Assembly (NCBI RefSeq): GCF_022376445.1
Contig: NW_025955346.1
Span: 1-36,921 of the forward strand
Direction of reading: 5' to 3'
DNA length: 36,921 nt
Source of the DNA: Fomitopsis serialis
Lineage: Eukaryota > Basidiomycota > Agaricomycetes > Polyporales > Fomitopsidaceae
The notes below the pieces were generated by a model. It saw nothing but the letters and a program-made list of their open reading frames with translations, made no database searches and was not told where the DNA came from. Position 1 is the stretch's first letter. Every line of letters begins with the position of its first letter. Made by a program: the position numbers and the translations under genes. Shown piece after piece: positions 19,917 to 28,642 of this stretch.

Positions 19917-21629
19917 GGTGACTAGCGTATGTGCAGAGATAGAGCAGCGGAATAAGCGTGCAAAGCGGAGGCGACGACGCGGACCTGAAGCCGTATCGCC
20001 CGCCATTTTCTAATATCGCGTGTTATTTGGAGCTGTTTGGCCGCACGTGGGCGTCGCGGGGTCGTGACCTGCTTACGCGCGACGCCCCGCCCGGCTCTGC
20101 CTGCGTCGGTCAGCGCACGAAAGGCTGCGCGCCGCACCTCCTGTCCTCCTGAAAATACTGCCTGCAATCGCTCTGATCGCTTGCGCCGCGTCGACCCACT
20201 TTCTGGCGGCGCACGACGCAGAGGGTCGCTGCAGCGCACGTTATTCAGCTACACGTGCGGCGGCGTCAGCATGCACGGCCGATGGAAGCCAGGCGCGCTT
20301 CGGGCAATCCCTGCAGCGACGAGCCTAGTTGCTTTGCGATCAGAATGACTCGATTTGTATCCGGTATAGAGGCATGGAGGTGAGCACCGCGATGACATCG
20401 CCCGTTCCACTTGGAATCCGCTTGTCGATCGCACCTCGGGAGTGCGAGCCGGATACCACTCGTTTACAGCGAGTTCCATAACGCAAGGCCCCAGTGTCAA
20501 AAATCGCGCACAGGCGGGCTGCGAATTCCCTGACTTACCTGCACGAAATTGAAGGAAAACGAAACCGAGGCAAAATATGAATGTATTCCCCACATGTGGA
20601 CTAAAGCTATTAGCACCGTCATTGTACCGTACACTACTGTAGTCTCCCTATCATATGGAATACAATGCACCCTGAGCACCAGCTTTATTCGAGGCTACAC
20701 GAATATTGGCTGAGCTTATGTATGAAAACAGTGACTAGGCTGTGACGAAGAGCTCACAGCGAAGACATGCACCGGCCAAAGTTGCGTGTGGGCTGCGCAT
20801 GGACGAGACGTGGACGAGATAGTTACATACTGAACAGCTCACACACCCTTCTTTTCATTCGCAATGCATAAATGCATGACGTGACGGGCACGCAGGCGAC
20901 CGGCCGAGTGGCCGGGAAAAGCAACGAGCGAACAAGTGAGCGTGCATGCGCGACGGCGAGTGAGAAAACTGGTAAATGAGGGGACGGTTGAGCAAGCGAT
21001 CGAACGGGCGGGTGTTCGGGAGGCCGGTGGATGAGTCAGTGAGCGGACAAGTAGGCGGAAGGTTGATAGCGCTACGTCTGTGTGCTCTGAGGTGAGCGGA
21101 TGTGTTCGTTCGTCGTGTTAGCTCGCGTGAGCAAGTACTGGCAACGAAGGCGAGCATCAGTCGGACAACTCCAGGGACGTACTATACGTACCTTCGACTT
21201 CCAAGCCTTCTCGCCCTCGCCACACCTGTCCTGCACATTGTCCGACACTGCTGTCATCTCCTTCTCCCACGCTCGAGGCACACAAAGCCTGGGGCGGTGT
21301 GCGTCGCCGTTGACATTGAGACGTTGAGAACAAGTTGGAGAGGTGCAGGCCAGGTCGTCGAGCGGCCGCCACGCAGATCTCGCTTACACTTAGCAGACGT
21401 ATTACTAATTAATAAGGGGGTTATTTCGGAGGTCCGCTCAACCCCGCCCTGTACGCGTCCGAGAGGACGGGGCCTTGCGATATGGAACTCGCTGTAGGAA
21501 CTTCGCCGCGATCGAACAAGTCGTAGGTGAACAGCCGTGGCTAGGCGAGTCAAGGGCAAATAGACATTTAGATCGATTCAAGTCATCTAGAACGGTCGGT
21601 GCAAGTCGTTCTATCTCGTACCCTTCAAA
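19917..21629. other. Long intergenic stretch upstream of the peroxiredoxin gene
   Basis: 1.7 kb with no supported gene. The first part is the peroxiredoxin promoter. Open frames on both strands (for example 20249-20593 - and 21102-21497 +) show no domain and no splice pattern. It holds the degenerate tetranucleotide tract listed separately. It marks the change from dense housekeeping genes to sparse accessory genes. Confidence 0.5.
20880..21110. repeat. Degenerate tetranucleotide-like GAGC/GAAC/GAGT tract
   Basis: On the plus strand the sequence repeatedly shows gagc, gaac, gagt, gagg and gtga units at roughly four-base spacing (for example cgagcgaacaagtgagcg near 20926). It reads like an eroded tetranucleotide microsatellite. 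No exact long unit survives. Confidence 0.4.
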
Positions 21630-23288
21630 TCAGCATGCCGCTGGATCGGCGGTAATGTCCTCATGCCTCCTCATCTCTGTGATCGATATCATCCCACGAC
21701 ACTCCCACACCTTCGCGACCTTCAATGACACACGTTGTGCCAATGCGTCCAGGTCTTCGGGACTGCGTTCCATACCATTGAACAGCGTCATCATGTTCAT
21801 GTCCCGGATGTGAGCTAGCTTATGTGCGTATCCATAATTTGCTGGTAGCGGCGAGGGGCTGAGCTGAGGTACCGGGATCCTATTGTTGAGTGGATGACCT
21901 GATCGGCGGTCAGAATGCGAGAGCGAGGACCCATGGAATCATAGAGGTGCTTGAGAATGGCGCATGACTCGCTGTCTGGCCAGTCGTGTCTATGATCATT
22001 AACTTAGAGACCGGTGACATAGTACCAAACACCACTCACAGAACATTTCGCATGAAGTAGACCTCAGCGCCCTTGATAGGCTGTTCTTTGAAGAAGTCGT
22101 GCTCCATGAATGCGATACGTTTCGACTCAACGGCTTCCGGTAGTTCGTGTTCCCATACGGCTTTGGCCTTCTCGATGACAGGAAGTCTGTCTTGAAGAAC
22201 GAACTTCAAGTTGGGGTATCTCTTTGCCAACTCAAGGCTCATCCCACCTGACACCGCTTAGAGTCATGTTCATGAGCTAACGGTGACGAATTGACTGTAC
22301 CTATACCTCCTCCAACATCCACAACTGTCCCCGAGCTAAGTGCGGCCCAAGGATAATCTGAGACATCGAAACATCAACGGATTGCTAACGTGTCGAGCAG
22401 GTGTTAGACGTGCTTACCCACGTACAAAGGAGGCCCGTGCACCCGCCCGCCACCCAACATAGCAAGACCGAATATTTCAAGTCTGCGTCGTGGGTTAACA
22501 GTTCCATCAGGTTGTTTCTCGCCTTGTTCCAGGAATTCCCAGAAAGTTGACTTCGTCCGATGTGCCTCGTTGAAGGCCGTATCGTGCAGTGAATAGGATG
22601 TGGAGCGTTCAGGGTCAAAGAGCACTTTGAGCAGACCACTAGATGCTGTGTAGATGTCCGACCCACTGATGTATTACAGGCCCATGAGTGTATGGACCAA
22701 AGAAGCATCGGAAAAAGATTCCTTACTTAGCCATTAACCAACACCGTAAGGGGTCGTTGTCGACCAGTGCTTGCGACGTCCGCGTATTGGAGAAGTGCAA
22801 TTCCTTGACCTCCTTGAAGACATGTATCGAGGCGAGACAGCGGAGAATTCTCGCTAGCACACATTCGGTTAGACTGAGATGCAACGACACATCAAGGGCG
22901 CCGAAATGCACTCACCCAATTTTCGATGTTCAATACCAGCCTGCTGAGCGATTTCCTTGACATGTAGACCTTTTGCTGGATTCGCATCCGCAAGTATGTC
23001 GGGGATACGCCCTTCCGCCGCAACGTGGAGTGCCCGCGAGACATGGTACTCGGAAGCGATTTCCATCAGACGATGTTGTGGTTCTGCCACAACGTCCGAG
23101 ACCATCCCACAAGCACCCAGTACCGTTCGCCTTGCATTGAATAGATCAGGGGAGGGGAGAAGCGAGGTTGTCGAGTCGGCGGATGGTTCCGTCTCCTCCG
23201 TTTGCCACTCTCGGATGACCACTTCAGAACTGTCAGTGATCAGACGCACCAGGTGGCGCAGTGTCCCGATCCTTTCTGCTAGTGACAT
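21630..23288 (-). CDS. SAM-dependent O-methyltransferase, one frameshift
   Basis: Fungal O-methyltransferase of the plant COMT/aflatoxin OmtA type, probably methylating a phenolic or polyketide hydroxyl in the cytosol. Exons 22916-23288, 22727-22853, 22418-22665, 22307-22357, 22040-22247 and 21630-21989 total 1367 nt, one short; restored length would be 455 residues. Seen: an N-terminal dimerisation/winged-helix part (MEIASEYHVSRALHVAAEGRI), SDIYTASSGLLK, VVDVGGGGMSLELA (SAM-binding motif I), [40 protein letters not shown] with the catalytic His, and a C-terminal NYGYAHKLAHIRDMNMMTLFNGMERS. Reading frame is lost inside the last exon at the G4 run 21855-21858 (C4 on the coding strand): frame 1 ends YLSSAP and the conserved PLPANYG is in the next frame. 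A TATA box lies 55 bp upstream of the ATG. Confidence 0.88.
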
Positions 23289-23342
23289 TGCGTAGATTGG
23301 GAGGGAATGTGAGATACATTGTTGCCGTCCGAGTCGGAGGCA

Positions 23343-23349
23343 TTATATA
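23343..23349 (-). promoter_or_regulatory. TATA box of the O-methyltransferase gene
   Basis: On the minus strand the sequence reads gagTATATAAtgcc, about 55-60 bp before the ATG at 23288: a good match to the TATA consensus at a plausible distance. Confidence 0.65.
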
Positions 23350-24149
23350 CTCATGAATGAGACTAAAACGTCGGATAAGCTTTGTTATTTTGATTGGGCT
23401 TTTGGCGCGATGCGGACGCACTGGGCAAGAATATGGCTACGTTCAATGCATTATTCTGATGGACTAGAAGGCTACCCGTGCCGTCGCACGGGGAACATCT
23501 TCACGAAAGCAGAATGCGTGTCGTCCGTGTCGAGCATGCAGCGCCAGCGCCTACCAGAACCGACACTTGCCATCTGAGTCTGTACCAGCAGGTACACGCG
23601 CGCTGCGCTCGCGCCGCCCCCTTGGGCGTGAGTAGGCTTGAATGGTCGCAACTAGGATAGCGAGGAGGGTCAGTAACTCCCTAACTCAAGTATGCCAAAA
23701 ACACAGAGGCGTACGGCAATTTCAACCAGGCAACTTGGTACACGCTGACAAACCTCTGTCACAACGTAGTTCAATCTATATTGACCGCGTTTCATTGAGC
23801 GCGAGTGAAATTTACTCAATGATCTTGATGCTCGTACCCCAAAACCGTCAGTTCTGTATCATTTTGTAGCGCGATTGAGGCGTCTGTCTGAGCGATTCCC
23901 GGGCTCTTCAGACGTCAGCAGGACGCACCAGCGTCCACTTGAAGCATGAATACGGCGGTACGCCTACCAGACCTTTGTAAGCGAGGAGAGGGTGTCCAGG
24001 TATGTAGTAGCCACTGACCGATGAATCGATGATGCGCGGCGTTCGACTTCTTGAAGCTTGACCGGTGACCGCCACAGCGCTCACTAGTCACGGGTACAGT
24101 AGTATGTTTGGACTCACCCAGAGGCCCAAACAGTGCCAATGATCAAGTT

Positions 24150-24700
24150 CCACGATGACTGGTGTGCGGAGGCTGTAGTATGAAAGTGCCGAGCGAGGAC
24201 CGACAGACGCTGAACGAACCGCTGACACGTACGTCCGATGATGGGACCACGGACGCTGCGGCCGAGATGAATAAGTACAAGGCACTGTCTGCTGTGGAAG
24301 ACGTACCTTGTCAAGGTGACCACGCCTATATGGGTACCAGGGGCGTTGGACAGCAATCCTTTAGCAATCCTCAATGAAGGTTCAAACCATATTCGAAGGT
24401 TCGCGCGTCCTGGAGAAGCGTACTAATAGTTGATGAGGAGCTTGACGAAGTCTGCCATGAGTTCGATGGGCTCCCGAGCGCGTCATTCGGGAGGAGGAGG
24501 AGGAGGAGGAGGAGGAGGAGGAGGAGAGGTTCCATTTAGTCCCGACATCTAGGCGCCCCGGTGCAATCGTTTGTACCCGCCTGCAGGTGCCCCGGTGAAC
24601 GCCGGTTCCCGACCGATTATGCTTTTCGTCGACGTCGTCTGGCCAAGTGTCAGCAAAAAGAAATCGTAAGATGTAACCAAACATTACAGTTTGAACCAAG
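24150..24700 (+). repeat. Inverted-repeat arm A (partner at 27705-28480)
   Basis: Blocks of this arm recur in reverse complement in arm B: 24618-24641 equals 27762-27785 (24 of 24 nt), 24294-24312 equals 28056-28074 (19 of 19), 24398-24415 equals 27926-27943 (18 of 18) and 24440-24457 equals 27885-27902 (18 of 18), all in mirror order, with clear but diverged similarity between them. The inner unit 24379-24698 starts GGTTCAAAC and ends GTTTGAACC, like short terminal inverted repeats. Content unidentified: conserved frames are inconsistent between the arms. Confidence 0.75.
24491..24526 (+). repeat. (GAG)12 microsatellite
   Basis: Twelve perfect GAG units inside inverted-repeat arm A; arm B lacks them, so the expansion came after the duplication. 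Confidence 0.95.
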
Positions 24701-24997
24701 TTTGAACTGTAGGTGCCACTCTTCGGCGATGCCAAGTAAGTATCTAGATCATCATGCATATGGAAGCATCAGCGAAGGGCCTCCTCCGACACATCGGATC
24801 GCGAGAGAATATCCGTTCGGACGATGTCTGAGATCCGTGAAGTTACTTAATAGTATCGCGCAACTTCTTGTGATTAGTACACGCCCAAGGAATTAAGTAT
24901 CATATCGATCCGTTACGAGGTGGACATGACCCCATCCGCATACGTCTTGTACGAGGCTGGAACACGTCAGAGTATTACACATGTCAAATAATGAAAA

Positions 24998-26899
24998 CTA
25001 GATCGCTACCACATCCTTAACATCACTATGGCTGTACCCGCTGCCTACCCATTCTGGGTCAGATTTGCGACTTGCCCCTGATACATCAACAAGTTCGTGT
25101 GTTTCAACATTGACGACGAGCTGTATTTCTGTCTGTCAAATGGTTGGACTGAGAAAGAGTAATATAGACAAGCACCTGTGCGGGCCGAGGCGTTCTTTTG
25201 CTGTTATCACCGTGGACAACACTACCCTCGGTGTTCTACCGAAGCGTTACCACGTCAACAGCAAAAATCAGTACAGCATTTTGCTCGACTCACCCTGCCT
25301 GAGCCGGAGTCGTCATTCATGCCATGAGAGAATGTCCTGTCCCTCGACGGCGTCAACAATGTGCGTGAATTGAGACTGGACATCATAGAATTTCCATATC
25401 TGTCAGGGGGCAAAATCGGACGTCAGCACTTCAAGTTATGCGTTCAGTACAACGTTGACGAACTCACAGCTTGATGAGAGTGTAGTTGAAAGCCACATGG
25501 ATTCCCCACGGCTAGTGTTCATCGATCAGAGGACAGACACCAGTGTCATTTTCAGATGTTTCACACCGTTGCCAAGAATGCAATAATATCGGCTACAGCG
25601 AACCCGGCAGTCAGCAAGCCATTCGATACAGTAACTTCCGTCACTGAGTCAGCAATCCATGAGATACGAGAGGAAGAGAAGAGGTACTACCTTGGATGAT
25701 CCTAGAGATTATTGTGTCTGTACTTCTAAAACCGGTGCGTCTTTGTCGCTACAGTGTAGGACAATGGTCAGTTAGTTGTTGCCTATGAAGCGAGTGTACA
25801 TACCAGGTGCCATGAAAGTGCTAACGTTATTAGGACGTCACATACGGCTCCGCCAAGCAACCACAAAATTACGATGACCTACGCGCATACGGTCAAGACG
25901 TCACTTACTTAGCAATCAGCGTAGAAAGACTTACCTTCAGGTTTTGAAATCCCGAAAATGCTGGTTTGATAGTCACTGCAATCGCCGTTCCGATACCCGA
26001 CACTGGCAGGGGGTCATTTGAGCTCTGGCTCTCGAATAGCTATGCGAGATTAAGTACGTACACCCGCCGACCAACGAGGTCATCAAAATCACAGCAACGG
26101 CGAAGTAGTTGTTTGTCAGCTTCCATATACGCCATGCGTAGAAGAACTGAACTATCATAGCAATGATTCCCTGCGGGACTAGTCAGATCCGCTGGAACTG
26201 GTGTAATGAGTACACGTACCCCCAAGGCTTCCTCTGCCAGTGGCTTAGTGTCAGTTCGCGGTCGACGGCTTGTCTGGCGAATGCAACGGGAACCATACCT
26301 GTTTCAAACACTGGTAGTGCATTAGTGGTCGTTGTACACGACGAGATAACTAGTTGATACGTACGCCAGTCCGCATTTTGAAGTGCTGTAACATCGCCTA
26401 CACAGAATGAGCGGCGTCAGGTTCTAGTACACGCAAATACAGCGACTCGAAAGATTACCGAAGTTATTAACGAGCACATTATATATCCACCACATATTGA
26501 AGACCGAATTCAATGTGTCTGCCATGAGCAACAACCCGACCTGTTGGGCTCTACATGAGAATGCATTTGTCGACTGAATGCGTGATACACCTACATAAGC
26601 TTTGAGCCGCCGGGAATCGCTAGAGAGCGTTGAGTACAGTCATGGCAAACACGCAGTGCCAATCGCTTACTCCTTGTAGGTGGTGTAATAATACAGTGCC
26701 TGCGATAGCATAACACCATAGAGCCTGCGAGCTATGCGTGAGACACTGTTCATTTCCGGAGAGCCTGGAACATACATGATGTTCATGAAGATGCCTGCGA
26801 GGCTAGGCCCGTGACTGGAGTAGATTGTTATTATGTAGTTGCCACAAGATATCATTTGACGTACGCTTGCTGGGCGAGTGCGGCCTCGGGATTCGTCAT
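24998..26899 (-). CDS. DUF6534 polytopic membrane protein
   Basis: Basidiomycete-expanded family of about seven membrane helices; function unknown. Sixteen exons splice without a frame break into 321 residues: 26865-26899, 26776-26814, 26671-26724, 26595-26619, 26459-26540, 26365-26397, 26299-26310, 26220-26233, 26062-26170, 25935-26002, 25804-25878, 25691-25748, 25567-25643, 25468-25511, 25294-25399 and 24998-25132. Family blocks seen: LYGVMLSQALYYYTTYK, MADTLNSVFNMWWIYNVLV, GIIAMIVQFFYAWRIWKLT, GIGTAIAVTIKPAF, VIVILWLLGGAVCDVLITLA, RQRRTGFRSTDTIISRIIQ, TVSNGLLTAGFAVADIIAFL and YGNSMMSSLNSR, the last two marking the cytoplasmic C-terminal side. Two adjacent exons are only 12 and 14 nt. The tail carries VVNVETHELVDVSG. 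The start MTNPEAALAQQA fits the family. It lies between the two inverted-repeat arms and next to an O-methyltransferase and a GMC oxidoreductase. Confidence 0.92.
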
Positions 26900-27704
26900 T
26901 CTGGTTCCGCAACAGTAACCTGTAGCGGAAGTGCTAAGAACAGGAACGGAGAACACCTAGAACTCAAGGGGGCGTTAAGAACACCGGTCGATCAAAGGTC
27001 AAGTACTTAACACCCAAGCGTTCATTGCCACCATCATTGCCGCTGGCAAAGCTGGGTTGCCGCGGGCTGTCTGAGGCTGATAAGGCCCGTCAAAGCCGAG
27101 CAGGGCGCTCGCCGCTGGATTCACCACGAGGTCCGCAGCGGTGCCAGTGTCTGTTGCGGTGCCATGAAACCCGTTAAGTTGATGGACTTGATGACGGGGA
27201 GTCTCCCGTTTCTGCATTTGTCATAAGACTCGACGGGTAGCTCGTCGGAGCACGACATGTCAGAGCACCACACTGGCACTGCAGGAGTCCCTTAGAATCC
27301 TACATGCCATGGCAGTTTTTAAGTTCCGAGTCACCGCGGAGGACTGACATGGGTATGTACACTTACCGTATCGCTGGGGAAACGCATGACGGCGACCACT
27401 ACTGGTGAGTGATGTGTTGTGTTGCTGTGATGATTACATACTAGACCGTTAGTAGACAGAGACTGCGCGCGCCACTTGATCGCGACCACTGTCGTTGTGG
27501 CGTGAAGGCCGGACAACATACTGCGATCATGAAAGCGCCGGTAAGAGGAGGAGGATTTCGCGGATCTCAGACATGATCCGAACAGAGATTCTCACGCGAT
27601 CCGATGCGCGAATCGCTGAGTCCCTTCACTTGTGCTTCCATGATGATCTGGATACATTTCCTACTTAGCGTCACCGGTACCGAAGAACGGCCCCTACGTA
27701 TGCT

Positions 27705-28480
27705 ATGGTTCAAACCGTGATTCTGTTGAAATCTTACGATGTCCCCTTGCTGACTCTGGATCAGACGACGTCGACGAAAAGCATACTCGGTCGGGAGCCG
27801 TTTGCCTGCCTGCAGGCGGGTACCAACGATTGCACCGAGACCGCTCGCCGAATGATGCGCTCAGGATTGCATGGAGCCTACCGTTGGCAGACTTCGTCAA
27901 GCCCTTCACCGATCAATCGATCACGCTCCAGGACGCGCGAACCTTGAGCTTGAATATTTGAATGGTCATTGACCGAGATTGCCTAATGAATGCTGTCTAA
28001 CATTCCCAGGCTGGTACCCATCATTATAGGCGCGGTCTGCGGCGGCGGTCACCTCGACAAGGTACGTCTTCCACGAGCAGTACTTACTTCGTACAGACAG
28101 ACGCTTTCATGATGCCGCCGCACGTTCCCTGTCCGTTGGTCAGCAAGCGTCAAACAAGCGTAGATGTCGGCGATGAGCCACAGAGAGGCCTTAGGTTTTG
28201 GTGCCCTTCCTCCGACTCGTCGGAGGACTAGTGCGGCAGCCACTAGCAATCACAGAAATAGCGCTTGAGCTTCTCTTCTGCTGATGCCAGTGGCTGCCAA
28301 TCTGTTACAGGGTATAGAACGTCAGAACTTTATGGCATCCCGTTACATCTCACAGAACGACGCGCAGCCGCGTCTAGTAGTCACCCATGCGATGACTGTG
28401 TCACTGGCGGCTCGTTCAACGCCTATGTATCGGTCTTCGTTCGGCGCTTTCATACGGCCTCCGCACGCCAGCTGATCTTT
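27705..28480 (-). repeat. Inverted-repeat arm B (partner at 24150-24700)
   Basis: Reverse-complement counterpart of arm A; the exact shared blocks are listed there. Arm B is longer: about 270 extra bases lie between the block at 28056-28074 and the block near 28408-28500 (CTTTCATAC, CCTCCGCAC), so arm A has lost sequence or arm B has gained it. One terminal GGTTCAAACC is intact at 27707-27716; the other end has decayed (near 27956-27965). Confidence 0.75.
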
Positions 28481-28556
28481 GAATTCAATCATCTTCGCTG
28501 CGCCCACCGCCTTCAGTCACTTGCGAAGATGTAGTGCTCTCCGCTGCAGTACCGAG

Positions 28557-28565
28557 TATATATAA
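28557..28565 (+). promoter_or_regulatory. TATA box of the GMC oxidoreductase gene
   Basis: TATATATAA lies 78 bp upstream of the ATG at 28643. It is the clearest TATA element in the window, in keeping with a regulated rather than housekeeping gene. Confidence 0.7.
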
Positions 28566-28642
28566 GCGGAAGATCGGGCAGCTCCAAGTCTGCAGTGACA
28601 ACGGCCATACATACCACTGTGTCCAAACTTGAATCACACAGG

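Larger units (their letters stand above)
23289..24997. other. Intergenic stretch holding inverted-repeat arm A
   Basis: 1.7 kb between the O-methyltransferase start and the DUF6534 stop. It holds a TATA box, a GGA microsatellite and arm A of the inverted repeat. Splice-like strings occur around 24110 and 24300 on the minus strand, but no exon chain could be assembled. Confidence 0.45.
26900..28642. other. Intergenic: DUF6534 promoter, possible gene relic, arm B, GMC promoter
   Basis: 1.74 kb between divergent starts. A minus-strand frame at 26999-27217 has a protein-like stretch (ADLVVNPAASALLGFDGPYQ) somewhat like small DUF4267-type membrane proteins, but no matching exons were found on either side, so it is at best a relic. 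Another minus-strand frame at 27331-27519 is unrecognised. The right half is inverted-repeat arm B, ending next to the GMC TATA box. Confidence 0.4.

Noticed and set aside
21850..21880. A 14-base intron that would rescue the O-methyltransferase frame
   Set aside because: Too short for any known spliceosomal intron; a one-base slip is simpler.
24379..24388. GGTTCAAACC resembles the B box of RNA polymerase III genes, suggesting a tRNA or SINE
   Set aside because: No A box at the required spacing and no cloverleaf; the same string at the other end in reverse suggests terminal repeats instead.
24491..24526. Regular repeat that might suggest a CRISPR-like array
   Set aside because: It is a plain GAG microsatellite without spacers, in a eukaryotic genome.
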